From NCBI GenBank assembly GCA_947624995.1, contig CANQMS010000010.1, positions 1-63,838 of the forward strand: a stretch of DNA of 63,838 nt. The letters run 5' to 3'. The translations under genes and the position numbers were made by a program. A model generated the notes under the pieces. That model ran no database searches, was not told the DNA's origin, and saw only the letters and a program-made list of their open reading frames with translations. The DNA comes from an uncultured Clostridia bacterium. GTDB lineage: Bacteria > Bacillota > Clostridia > Oscillospirales > CAG-272. Shown here piece by piece: positions 9,369 through 18,312 of the stretch (its first letter is position 1; every line of letters starts with the position of its first letter).

Positions 9369-10670
9369 TCAGAGCTTTTGCTGCCGCGAATGTCTCGAAA
9401 CGGACAGGACTATCCCCATTTCGAACATCAGCATTATGAGCGAGGAGCCGCCGTATGAGAAGAACGGCAGCGCGATGCCCGTGTTCGGTATCGTGTCCGT
9501 AACGACCGCGACATTAAGTATCGCCTGAAGCGTGATATGGCTCATTATGCCGTACACGACGAGCGAAGAGAAGACGTCGGGCGCGCGCCGCGCGACCGTG
9601 AATCCGCGGAAAAGCAGCGCGATGAACAGCGCGATGACAAAGAGCGCGCCGATATAGCCGGTCTCCTCGCACCAGATCGTGAAAATAAAGTCATTCTGCG
9701 GCTCGGAAACGTAGCTGTACTTCTGCCGCGACTGACCGAGCCCGAGTCCGAAGAGCCCGCCCGAGCCTATGGCGTAGAGCCCCTGCGTCGTCTGCCACTT
9801 GTCGGAGAGGATGTCGGCGTTTTCGTTGCCGTATGTAGTTAAGCGCTTGAGCGCGTAAGGATTTGCCATCACGTACGCGGCAGCCGCCGCGAGCCCCGCG
9901 GCGCCGTACAGCCCGCCCGTCATAATGACGCTCGTGCCGCCGAGGAACATAACGACGATGCCTATCATAAATATTATGATCGTTCCGGAGAGATGCTTTT
10001 CGAGCAGGACGAGCGCGCACGCCGGAAACAGTATGAACGCCGGGTAGATCGTCCCGTACAAAAGGCGCATTTTCACGCTTATGCCACGCCGCATATATTC
10101 CGCGTACTTGCCGAAATACGCCGCGAGCATGAGTATCAGCCCAATCTTCATGATCTCGGACGGCTGTATCGTTATCGGCACGCCCGGTATCGAGATCCAG
10201 CGGCGCGCCTCGCCTTCCGAGACGCCTATGAACAGAACGAGCACGAGCAGCACTGCCGCCGCCCCGTACACGAACGGAGCAAGCTTTTTATATTTATCGT
10301 AAGGTATTCTCATCGCGACCGTCATGCCGACAAGTCCGAGCGCCACGAATATGACCTGGCGGCGCACATAGTAGTAGCTGTCAAGCCCCTGACTGATCGC
10401 GTAGGGGAAGCTCGCCGAAAAGACGATTATGGACCCGATCGAGATGAGCGCCAGAACGAGGACCATGAGGATCCGGTCAGGCGACGTTTTTATCCTTATA
10501 TATTCGGGCTCGCGCTCCTTTTTTTTATCGGTCGCGGTGTCGAGCGCGGTCACGCGGTCGTTTTCGCGTACCGTCATGCCTCGGGAGGGCTCGCGGACCT
10601 TATTTTTCGGATCCCGCAGGGTCTTTGCCGCGGGGCGAGTATGCAGTTTTTCTTCGTTTGCGGTGTTCAC
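9369..10670 (-). CDS. ftsW: FtsW/SpoVE-type lipid II polymerase
   Basis: SEDS-family peptidoglycan glycosyltransferase that works with the class B PBP of the same operon. It has 433 residues. A cytoplasmic N-terminus of ~65 charged residues precedes about ten membrane spans from ILMVLVLALISIGSIIVFSAS. The large extracellular loop holds the family's KYSYVSEPQNDFIF segment, and the end carries TGIALPFFSYGGSSLI. The start codon is GTG, with GGAGG eight bases upstream. SpoVE and FtsW cannot be told apart by sequence alone; position in the dcw cluster favours the division role, and it may also serve sporulation. Confidence 0.95.
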   Translation of the reverse strand: MNTANEEKLHTRPAAKTLRDPKNKVREPSRGMTVRENDRVTALDTATDKKKEREPEYIRIKTSPDRILMVLVLALISIGSIIVFSASFPYAISQGLDSYYYVRRQVIFVALGLVGMTVAMRIPYDKYKKLAPFVYGAAAVLLVLVLFIGVSEGEARRWISIPGVPITIQPSEIMKIGLILMLAAYFGKYAEYMRRGISVKMRLLYGTIYPAFILFPACALVLLEKHLSGTIIIFMIGIVVMFLGGTSVIMTGGLYGAAGLAAAAAYVMANPYALKRLTTYGNENADILSDKWQTTQGLYAIGSGGLFGLGLGQSRQKYSYVSEPQNDFIFTIWCEETGYIGALFVIALFIALLFRGFTVARRAPDVFSSLVVYGIMSHITLQAILNVAVVTDTIPNTGIALPFFSYGGSSLIMLMFEMGIVLSVSRHSRQQKL

Positions 10671-10707
10671 AGACGCTCCCTCCTTTTCCCACTGATTTTT
10701 ATACGCG

Positions 10708-11748
10708 TTATACTCTCAAAAGGACCGACATCGCCGGCAGCCCCATGTACGCGGCGGCGCAGAACAGCGCCGTCATCATCGAAAAGACGACAACGATCTT
10801 TATCTCGCCCCAGCCGCACTTTTCAAAGTGGTGGTGTATCGGCGCCATTTTGAAAAGCCTTTTCCCGTGAGTCAGCTTGAAATATATGACCTGAAGTATG
10901 TCCGAGACGGACTCGATTATGTACATCATCGCGTAGACGATGACGATGAGCGGGTTTTTCAGCATCAGGGCGCCGCCCATGACGATCCCGCCGAGGAACA
11001 GCGAGCCCGTATCGCCCATAAACACGCGCGCCGGATGGAAATTGTAGACGAGGAACCCGAGCATTCCTCCGGCGGTGACCGCGCCGAGCGACGCTATCTC
11101 ACCGGAGAACGCACCGTCGGATGCGTACTTCAGGAGCCCGGCAAGTATGAACATCACGGCGACGACGAGAGTTTCCGTCGCGGCAAGCCCGTCTATGCCG
11201 TCCGCGAGGTTGACGCTGTTCATTACGCCGACCGCGAGCACGACGAGGAACGCATAGTAAAGGATCCCGCCGTGTTCCACCGTTATCCCGAGGTAGGGTA
11301 TATAGATCGAGTCGTCGATGCACCCGAAGTATACGAGCGCCGTTATGTACACTGCGGCGATGAGGAATTGCAGAATGATCTTTTGCAGCGGCGTGAGCCC
11401 TTCGTTCTGTTTGCGCCGGAGCTTTGCCGTATCGTCTATGCAGCCTATGAAGCCGCAGAGAAGAGAATATACGAACGTAAGCGTTAAGGCGACCGGGACC
11501 TCCCCGTTCCGGAACGCGAGCAGGGCGATGTCCGCCGCGACGACCGCCGTCATCGCGAATATAAACGCGATGCCGCCCATCGTCGGCGTGCCTTCCTTTG
11601 ATTTGTGCCAGCGCGGACCGATGTCGAGTATCTTCTGCCCCATCTTGTGGCTCTTCAGTATCGGTATCACTATGCGTGAGACCGCCACCGTCAATATGAA
11701 GGTACATATAACGGAGATGATAACGATCATTTCTCTGCTTAGTTCCAT
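10708..11748 (-). CDS. mraY: Phospho-MurNAc-pentapeptide translocase MraY
   Basis: Integral membrane enzyme that transfers phospho-MurNAc-pentapeptide from UDP to undecaprenyl phosphate, giving lipid I. It has 346 residues with about ten membrane helices. Seen motifs: GPRWHKSKEGTPTMGG near the N-terminus, NSVNLADGIDGLA (Mg and substrate aspartates), FMGDTGSLFLGG, and the C-terminal PIHHHFEKCGWGE histidine loop. It follows murF by 13 bases and precedes ftsW directly; murD, which normally lies between mraY and ftsW, is absent here and found at 56.7 kb. Confidence 0.97.
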   Translation of the reverse strand: MELSREMIVIISVICTFILTVAVSRIVIPILKSHKMGQKILDIGPRWHKSKEGTPTMGGIAFIFAMTAVVAADIALLAFRNGEVPVALTLTFVYSLLCGFIGCIDDTAKLRRKQNEGLTPLQKIILQFLIAAVYITALVYFGCIDDSIYIPYLGITVEHGGILYYAFLVVLAVGVMNSVNLADGIDGLAATETLVVAVMFILAGLLKYASDGAFSGEIASLGAVTAGGMLGFLVYNFHPARVFMGDTGSLFLGGIVMGGALMLKNPLIVIVYAMMYIIESVSDILQVIYFKLTHGKRLFKMAPIHHHFEKCGWGEIKIVVVFSMMTALFCAAAYMGLPAMSVLLRV

Positions 11749-11761
11749 ACGGCTCTACGTC

Positions 11762-13222
11762 CTATCGCGCGTCGTTCTGTTTTTTCTTTTTCATGTATTC
11801 AAGCACCGCCTCCGCAGCGACGGCGCGGCTCGCCTTGACGAGCAGGACGTCGCCCGGGCGCAGCGCGCCGAGGATCATCTCTCCCGTCTTGCCGGGGTCC
11901 GTGACATCGAGATTGACATACACGTTTTCCGCTCTGATCCCGTTGCTGACGGCGGACACGGCTATATTTTCCGCGAGCGGACCGTACGTGAAGAGCAGCT
12001 TCACGCCTGCCCTCGCCGCGTAAACACCGAGCTGCTCGTGGAGCAGGCGCGAGTATTCGCCGAGCTCCTTCATGTCTCCGAGGAGCGCCGCAGGGCGACC
12101 GCCCTTCTCATTTGCCAGAGATACAAGCACGTCTATTCCGGCTCGCATCGACTCGGGGCTCGCGTTATAGCAGTCCTCGATAACGGTGATGCCGCCCTCG
12201 TCGTATATCTTCTGTCTCATCGCCGCTCCGCGGAAACCGCGCAGCCCGCCGCGGATCTCCGCCTCGCTCATGCCGCACAAGATCCCGACGGCGAACGCGT
12301 AAAGCGCGTCATATACATTGTGAACGCCGATCGCGGGGATCTCTATGTTCGTCGCGACCCTGCCGTTGTATATGAGGTCGAACACGGTCCCGCTGCCGAC
12401 ACGGCGCAGATTGACCGCCCTGTAATCCGCAGCCCTGTTGTGCAGAGCCGCCGTGACTACCTTTCCGACGGGCAGCGTCTCGCGGACGCCGTACAGGAGC
12501 GGCTCGTCGGCGTTTATGACGAGCACACCGCCGCCGTCCCGTCCGCCCATTCCCGAAACGATCTCGAGCTTCGCGCGGGCGATGTTTTCCCTGCTGCCGA
12601 GGCTCTCCATGTGGGACGTCCCGATATTGGTTATGACGCCGATATCGGGTCTCACTATATTCGAAAGGTATTCTATCTCGCCGAGCGCGCTCATGCCGCA
12701 CTCGAAGACCGCGTATTCGGTCCCCTCGCCGATCGACAGCGCCGTCAACGGCAGACCGATCTCGTTGTTCTTGTTCCCGTCCGTCTTGTGGACGCGGTAT
12801 TTCGAGGACAGGCACGCGGCTATGAATTCCTTCGTCGTCGTTTTCCCGACGGAGCCGGTGACGGCGACGGTCCTCGCCCCGGAGATGCGTATCGAATCCG
12901 AGCCGAGCGCGCCGAGCGCGCGAACCGTGCTGTCCGTGATGACGATGTCGGCGCCGGCGGGCAGCTCGCCCTCCGGCATGCGCTCCGCTATAACGATGCG
13001 CGCGCCGCCTGAGACGGCGCTGCCTATATAGTCGTGACCGTCGAAATTCTCGCCGGCTATCGCCGCGAAAACACAGCCGTCCGAGGCGGTCCTCGAATCG
13101 GTCGTGAGCGTTTTCGCGCTGCCGCCGAATCCGCCCGACACGGGGCAAACCGTCCCGCCCGTGACCGAGGCGATATATTCTGCGTCCATCGGATGTATCA
13201 GCCCTATGCCGCTTTCGTTCAT
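11762..13222 (-). CDS. murF: UDP-MurNAc-tripeptide--D-Ala-D-Ala ligase MurF
   Basis: Adds D-Ala-D-Ala to the UDP-MurNAc tripeptide. It has 486 residues in the three-domain Mur ligase layout: N-terminal substrate domain with TTDSRTASDGCVFAAIAGENFDGHDYI, central ATPase with the P-loop VTGSVGKTTTKE and TDGNKNNEIGLP, and a C-terminal domain with EDCYNASPESM. The absence of TNGK in the P-loop (GSVGKTTT instead) and the NKNNEIG signature identify MurF rather than MurE or MurD. It sits between murE and mraY. Confidence 0.96.
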   Translation of the reverse strand: MNESGIGLIHPMDAEYIASVTGGTVCPVSGGFGGSAKTLTTDSRTASDGCVFAAIAGENFDGHDYIGSAVSGGARIVIAERMPEGELPAGADIVITDSTVRALGALGSDSIRISGARTVAVTGSVGKTTTKEFIAACLSSKYRVHKTDGNKNNEIGLPLTALSIGEGTEYAVFECGMSALGEIEYLSNIVRPDIGVITNIGTSHMESLGSRENIARAKLEIVSGMGGRDGGGVLVINADEPLLYGVRETLPVGKVVTAALHNRAADYRAVNLRRVGSGTVFDLIYNGRVATNIEIPAIGVHNVYDALYAFAVGILCGMSEAEIRGGLRGFRGAAMRQKIYDEGGITVIEDCYNASPESMRAGIDVLVSLANEKGGRPAALLGDMKELGEYSRLLHEQLGVYAARAGVKLLFTYGPLAENIAVSAVSNGIRAENVYVNLDVTDPGKTGEMILGALRPGDVLLVKASRAVAAEAVLEYMKKKKQNDAR

Positions 13223-13262
13223 ATCCCTTCCCTGCCTTTTTTTGTTCCGGCAGCCTTACGGA

Positions 13263-14783
13263 TCAGATTCCTCCGTAAAGCGCGTATCTCTTCTCCACCG
13301 CAGCCGCGACGATCTTTCGCTCGTCAAAGCCGCGCTTCACGCCTCCCACGTCCTCATAGCTCTCGTGCCCTTTTCCCGCGAGCACGATCACGTCCTTCGG
13401 CGTTGCGTTCATTATCGCGTATTCTATCGCCTCTGCGCGGTCCGGGATGACCTCGCACGCGGCGCCGGACGGCACGCCCTTCATGATCTCAGCGATGATG
13501 TCCGAGGCGCGCTCCGTCCTGCTGTTGTCCGACGTTACGATCGTGAGGTCCGCCCCGTCGGCGGCGATCCTGCCCATGACGGCGCGCTTCGTTCTGTCCC
13601 TGTCCCCGCCGCAGCCGAAGAGGAGCACGATCCTGCCGCACGGCTCCGCCTCGCGGAGCGACGACAGCAGCCCCGACAGTGCGGCGGGAGTGTGCGCAAA
13701 ATCAATGAACACGTGCGGCGAAAACTTTGTCGTGTCGCACCGGACGCGCTCCATCCTGCCGCGCACGCCGCAGAACGTGCCGAGCGCGTCGCGCACCGTT
13801 ACCGGGTCGACCTCGAGCGACAGCGCCGTCGCCGCCGCCTCTATGCTGTTGTATACCGTGTACCGCCCGGGGACACGGCAGCTTATCGGGAATATCGCGT
13901 CGCGGGACACATACGTGTACTCGACCCCGGCGGCTCCCATCATGACGGTCCCGCTCGGGTAAACCGAACCGACCCCGCCACCGCCGCCGGCGGTATCGAC
14001 GGCGACAGCGCCGTCCCCCGCGAGCGCGTACAGTCTCTCCCCGTACGGGTCCGCCGTGTTTATTATCTTCACACGCGGACCGTATTCGGTGAAAAGCCTG
14101 CATTTGACCGAAAAATAGTCCTCCATGCCGCCGTGGTAGTCCATGTGCTCCGGCGTCAGATTCGTGAACACCGCCGCCGAGAGCTCGGCGCCCACGATGT
14201 CGAGCCCCGCGAGGCGCTCCTGCGCTATGCCGTGCGAGCTCGCCTCAAAAACGATATAGTCGGCGCCCGACCCGATCATGTCCCATATAATGCGGTAAAA
14301 TTCCTCCGGGGGCGGGGTCGTCATCGTATAATCGGACTCGTATTCGCGCGAGCCGAACGATGTCCCGACCGTGCCGATCAGACCGACGCGGAAGCCCGCG
14401 TACATCAGTATGTGCCGTATCATGTGCGCGACCGTCGTCTTCCCGTTCGTCCCGGTGACGGCAACGAGCCGCGTTTTGTGCTCCGGCATATCCTCGCCCG
14501 CGTAAAACGCGGCGAACAGCCGCGAGCACAGGCGGCGCGTATTTTCGCTTTCGATGACCGGCACGCCGGGCGCCCGGCACCTTCCGGGCTCGGCGGCGAC
14601 GGCGGCGGCTCCCGCGCCGACCGCCTCTGCGATATGATCGTGCCCGTCGTGCCTCGTACCGCGGATGGCGATAAAGAGACTCCCTTTTTCCACCTTTCTG
14701 CTGTCGGTGGTCACGTCCGTGATATTTACGTCCTCCCGGGGCGCGGCGCAGCCTGCCCGCCCGCAAAGAAGAGACAGCTTCAG
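13263..14783 (-). CDS. murE: UDP-MurNAc-dipeptide ligase MurE, apparent CUG start
   Basis: Adds the third peptide amino acid, by lineage probably meso-diaminopimelate, to UDP-MurNAc-L-Ala-D-Glu. The P-loop is VTGTNGKTT, with the TTPPPEEFYRI and ASSHGIAQERLAGL segments. The first conventional in-frame start is a GTG at 14714, which would begin at TTDSRKVEKGS and delete the conserved first strand. Reading upstream gives KLSLLCGRAGC ... VNITDVTTDSRKV, a good MurE N-terminus, with no ATG, GTG or TTG before a stop. A CTG at 14783 sits nine bases after GGAGG (14793-14797) and is the best start, giving 506 residues. The mDAP-binding DNPR motif reads DNSR here. Confidence 0.85.
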   Translation of the reverse strand: MKLSLLCGRAGCAAPREDVNITDVTTDSRKVEKGSLFIAIRGTRHDGHDHIAEAVGAGAAAVAAEPGRCRAPGVPVIESENTRRLCSRLFAAFYAGEDMPEHKTRLVAVTGTNGKTTVAHMIRHILMYAGFRVGLIGTVGTSFGSREYESDYTMTTPPPEEFYRIIWDMIGSGADYIVFEASSHGIAQERLAGLDIVGAELSAAVFTNLTPEHMDYHGGMEDYFSVKCRLFTEYGPRVKIINTADPYGERLYALAGDGAVAVDTAGGGGGVGSVYPSGTVMMGAAGVEYTYVSRDAIFPISCRVPGRYTVYNSIEAAATALSLEVDPVTVRDALGTFCGVRGRMERVRCDTTKFSPHVFIDFAHTPAALSGLLSSLREAEPCGRIVLLFGCGGDRDRTKRAVMGRIAADGADLTIVTSDNSRTERASDIIAEIMKGVPSGAACEVIPDRAEAIEYAIMNATPKDVIVLAGKGHESYEDVGGVKRGFDERKIVAAAVEKRYALYGGI

Positions 14784-14827
14784 TTCTGGTTTCCTCCGGT
14801 CAAAATATTAAGTTCAGATCCCGACCA

Positions 14828-17206
14828 TCAATCGGTTATATTTGAAAGATGTCTGAATGTCAGCGTTATTACGGTTCCCTCCGGGACCGTCTCGCCCGCC
14901 ATCGGCGACTGCTCGACGACCGTCGCGCCGTCGCCGCTCGTAAAGTTGGCGGCGCCCTCTATCCTGATGTTGAGATTTGCGTTGATTATGAGCCTGTTCG
15001 CAGCCTCCGCCGTCTTTCCGACAACGTTCGGAACAACGACGTCGTTCTTCGGCTCCTCTCCGTTCGTGTAAAGTATCACGACCTTGGCGAGATTCGAAAC
15101 GACGGTCCCGCCCGCGGGCATCTGACCCGTGACCGTGTCGCCGTTGCCGACGACAACATATTTGTAGCCTTCGCTCTCGAGCTTGGTCTTCATCGACTCG
15201 GTCGAGTAACCGACGTATCTTCCTACGACGGACTCGACAGCCGCCTTTTCCTCGTCCGAATACTGCGGTTCGAATCCGAGGTACGGCAGAGCGGAGGTCA
15301 AAAACTTCGATACGTACGGGGCGGCGACGACGGAACCGTACTCGACGCCCGCCTTCGGCTCGTCGACAAGTATGAGCACCGCGATCTGCGGGTCGTCCGC
15401 CGGCGCGAATCCGACGCAGGAGCTGACGCGCAGCGTGTCCTCGCCGTTTTCGTCGTATTTGTCGCGCTTCTGCGACGTTCCCGTCTTCGCCGCGACCTTG
15501 TAGCCCGCGACGTACGCGTTTTTCGCGCCGCCGTTGCCGGACACGTTTTCCTCAAGGATGCCGCAGAGCGTCTTGCTCGTTTCGGAGCTTATGACCTGGC
15601 GGACGACGTTAGTATCATACGTATCTATGACGTTGCCGTCCGAGTCTATTATCTGCTTCAGTACGTGCGGCTTCACGAGATATCCGCCGTTCGCCACGGC
15701 GGCGATCGCCGTTATGTGCTGTATCGGCGTGACTTTGAATGTCTGCCCGAACGCGTAGACGGCGAGGGAAACGTTTGAAAAATCCTTGTAGCTGTGATAG
15801 TACGTGACAGCCTCACCCGGCAGGTCGATCCCCACCCTCGAACCGTATCCGAACTGGTGGAAATACTTGTAGAAGTTCTCCCTGCCGATGCGCAGCCCTA
15901 TCGTGACGAACGCCGGGTTGCACGACTGCTGGAGCGCGTTCGGGAACACGAGTGTGCCGTGCCCGCCGAGCTTGTGGCACTTGATCGGCTTGGAATATCC
16001 GTCTATCACTATGCTGCCGTTGCAGGTGAAGGTGTCGTTCAGATTGACGGCGCCGAGCTCGAGTCCCATGGCGCTCGTTATGATCTTGAAGGTCGAGCCG
16101 GGCTCGTAGAGCTCCGTCACCGCCTTATTGTTCCACATCATGTACCGAAGGTCGGACTGGAGGGACGTATATTCGTCCGTGCCCTCCGAAAGACCCGATT
16201 TTATGAGCTTCTGCTGATAATAATCAGTCAGCGTGTAGGGGTCGTTCAAGTCGTAGCCGCCGACCGTCGCCATCGCGAGCACCTCGCCCGTGTTGACGTC
16301 GATGCATATGCCCGCCGCGCGGTTGTCCGCCTTGTTCTCCGTCAGCGTCTCGTAAAGGACCTCCTCGAGCCTGTACTGCAAATACTGGTCGATCGTCGAG
16401 ATGATCGAATATCCGTCCTGCTCGTCGAGATAGCTCTCGTAGTCCGTCGGGAGATCGTTGCCGTGACCGTCGCGCGCCGTCAGATATTTTGCCGTGCTGC
16501 CCTTCAGGACGTCGTTGTAGTACGATTCGAGACCGTATACCCCGTCCCCGTCCGCGTTGACGAACCCGATGACATGGCACGCGAGCGAATCGTTCGGATA
16601 ATACCTTTTCGTGCTCGCGGTCAGGTAGATCTGCTCTTCGAGCCCGTATTCGTCTATAAATTCGCGGACGCGGTCGGCGTCCTGCTTTTCGACGTTTTTC
16701 TTTATGACCTCGTAGTATCTGCCCTTTTTGCCGGTCAGCTCCATTATCTTCGAGTAGTCGACGCCGAGGATCTCGGAGAGCCCCTTCGCTATGAGTCTGT
16801 CCATCGCGTACGATGATGTGACGCCGTCGGCGTCCGTGTATGTATAGTAGTGCGTCGAGCGCTGAACGTCGCCGAACAGACCCGGGTACTTGAGCCCCGG
16901 CATATCGTCCGCCGACGCGAAGATCGAAAATCCGCCGCTCATCGAGTTTATTATGTCCTGCGGCGAAATGAACACGAGATACACGGACTTGCTGCCCGCA
17001 AGAAGATTCATGTTCGTGTCGTATATGTCGCCGCGCTTAGCGGTGACTGTCGTCTCCTTTGTTATCTGGTCAATGACGTGACCCTGATATTCGTCGTACG
17101 AGTTGATCTGTATGTTGAAGAGCACCGCACAGAGCAAGAGCCAGAGCCCGACGAATACGGCAAGCACAAAAAACGATCTTTTCGATATCTCGCTGCCTAT
17201 CTTCAT
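14828..17206 (-). CDS. Class B penicillin-binding protein with PASTA domains (FtsI/SpoVD-like)
   Basis: Septal or sporulation transpeptidase that cross-links peptidoglycan outside the membrane, paired with FtsW. It has 792 residues: one membrane anchor (about 11-33), a dimerisation domain from TVTAKRGDIYDTNMNLLA, and a transpeptidase domain with the active serine in YEPGSTFKI (Ser371, Lys374), SCN (428-430) and KTGTSQ near 580. Two PASTA modules follow (about 655-715 and 722-788). Two PASTA repeats recall PBP2B/PBP2X, while many clostridia carry only SpoVD at this locus, so the symbol is left open. It lies 44 bases before murE. Confidence 0.93.
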   Translation of the reverse strand: MKIGSEISKRSFFVLAVFVGLWLLLCAVLFNIQINSYDEYQGHVIDQITKETTVTAKRGDIYDTNMNLLAGSKSVYLVFISPQDIINSMSGGFSIFASADDMPGLKYPGLFGDVQRSTHYYTYTDADGVTSSYAMDRLIAKGLSEILGVDYSKIMELTGKKGRYYEVIKKNVEKQDADRVREFIDEYGLEEQIYLTASTKRYYPNDSLACHVIGFVNADGDGVYGLESYYNDVLKGSTAKYLTARDGHGNDLPTDYESYLDEQDGYSIISTIDQYLQYRLEEVLYETLTENKADNRAAGICIDVNTGEVLAMATVGGYDLNDPYTLTDYYQQKLIKSGLSEGTDEYTSLQSDLRYMMWNNKAVTELYEPGSTFKIITSAMGLELGAVNLNDTFTCNGSIVIDGYSKPIKCHKLGGHGTLVFPNALQQSCNPAFVTIGLRIGRENFYKYFHQFGYGSRVGIDLPGEAVTYYHSYKDFSNVSLAVYAFGQTFKVTPIQHITAIAAVANGGYLVKPHVLKQIIDSDGNVIDTYDTNVVRQVISSETSKTLCGILEENVSGNGGAKNAYVAGYKVAAKTGTSQKRDKYDENGEDTLRVSSCVGFAPADDPQIAVLILVDEPKAGVEYGSVVAAPYVSKFLTSALPYLGFEPQYSDEEKAAVESVVGRYVGYSTESMKTKLESEGYKYVVVGNGDTVTGQMPAGGTVVSNLAKVVILYTNGEEPKNDVVVPNVVGKTAEAANRLIINANLNIRIEGAANFTSGDGATVVEQSPMAGETVPEGTVITLTFRHLSNITD

Positions 17207-17357
17207 ATCCGAAACCTCCGCCTTTTACGGCAACGCGTCCCTTGCCTTTTAAAGATTCAAAAAGAGTAACGAGCCGTCAAGACCTCATCCTGCTCCTTAC
17301 TCTTTTCGTGCCGATATTTATTCTATGCGGTGTGACGCCCGCTTTATGACCGCCCGG

Positions 17358-18239
17358 TCATTCTCCGGAGCCGAGAAGCCCCGCTATCCTCTGTATTATC
17401 GCGCTGAGCATCGTCGAGAAGCTGCCGACTCCGTCATCCTTGCCGCCGAAGTTCTCGATCACGTCTCCGCCCGAAAGATCTATGTAATTTTCGTCTACCT
17501 GACCGCCGTTTATCATGCCGATCTCTTTTGCCCACGCCTCAACGTCCGAAACGTCGATACGGTCCTCGAGCTCGGCTCGGAGCTGCGACTCGCGCTCGAC
17601 GAGCTCGTTCACCTGCTCGCGCAGCTCGGCGTTTTCACGCTTGTATTCATATACGTGTACGAAGCTCTGGATCATGAAAAAGAGGACGATGCACATGAAG
17701 ATCACGACGAACGCGAACTTCGGGAACGGGACGCGCCTGATCGCGACCTCCCTCGGTCCTGACTCGGCAAGCTGCCCGTTTTCGCGGCGGGCGACAGGCG
17801 CCATGCCTCCCCTCGCCGTAACGGCGGAGGTTTTGACCGTGCGGACCGTGCCGACCGCCACGGAACCCGACCTTTTTTTCTGCCGGGGCGCCGCGCCGTT
17901 TTGGCGCAGCCGTTCCGCTTCCGCCCTGCGGCGCGCCTCTTCCTTCAGTCTTGCGACCTCGGCGGCAGCCTCCGCATTGACGTTCGAATACGGGCTGTAA
18001 TTGTTGTCGAACCGCTTCACGGTCTGCCCCGGAGCCACCCCGCGGTACGCGTCCTCCATCAGGTCGCGCGACGTTGCCCTTACCGATGCGCGCGGATCGG
18101 TTATCCCGCGGCGTCTGAGCTTATCGACAAGCTGGGCAGTATTGACGTCCGCACCCGGATAGTGCCGCTCTATGGACGGTATGGTCCTTGCCGTTGCAGG
18201 CCGTGCCTGCCGTGTCGGTCTTGCCTTTGCGTTTGTCAT
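17358..18239 (-). CDS. ftsL: FtsL-like divisome protein with long basic N-terminus
   Basis: A 293-residue bitopic protein in the ftsL position between rsmH and the PBP. Residues 1-170 are cytoplasmic, Arg/Ala-rich and low in complexity. One membrane span lies at about 172-192 (FAFVVIFMCIVLFFMIQSFV), then a coiled-coil, KRENAELREQVNELVERESQLRAELED, typical of FtsL/DivIC septum formation initiators. The C-terminus includes VEAWAKEIGMINGG, resembling the end of FtsL proteins, then a further acidic stretch. FtsL is usually ~110 residues, so the N-terminus is greatly expanded. The 17207-17357 gap holds only an inverted repeat AAAAGAGTAA/TTACTCTTTT. Confidence 0.75.
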   Translation of the reverse strand: MTNAKARPTRQARPATARTIPSIERHYPGADVNTAQLVDKLRRRGITDPRASVRATSRDLMEDAYRGVAPGQTVKRFDNNYSPYSNVNAEAAAEVARLKEEARRRAEAERLRQNGAAPRQKKRSGSVAVGTVRTVKTSAVTARGGMAPVARRENGQLAESGPREVAIRRVPFPKFAFVVIFMCIVLFFMIQSFVHVYEYKRENAELREQVNELVERESQLRAELEDRIDVSDVEAWAKEIGMINGGQVDENYIDLSGGDVIENFGGKDDGVGSFSTMLSAIIQRIAGLLGSGE

Positions 18240-18312
18240 TGCCGGCTTGTCCTTTCTTACGATCTTGTTCCCCCGATTTTTTTCGGGCTGTCACAGTATC
18301 AGTGCAGTGTAA

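Noticed and set aside
11318-15071. Long open frames (560-650 codons) on the plus strand across murF, murE and the PBP gene
   Set aside because: They are antisense to well-conserved genes, have Arg/His-rich composition and no ribosome sites. High GC at third positions explains them. The same applies to long antisense frames at 7121-8761, 41453-43219 and 43726-45735.
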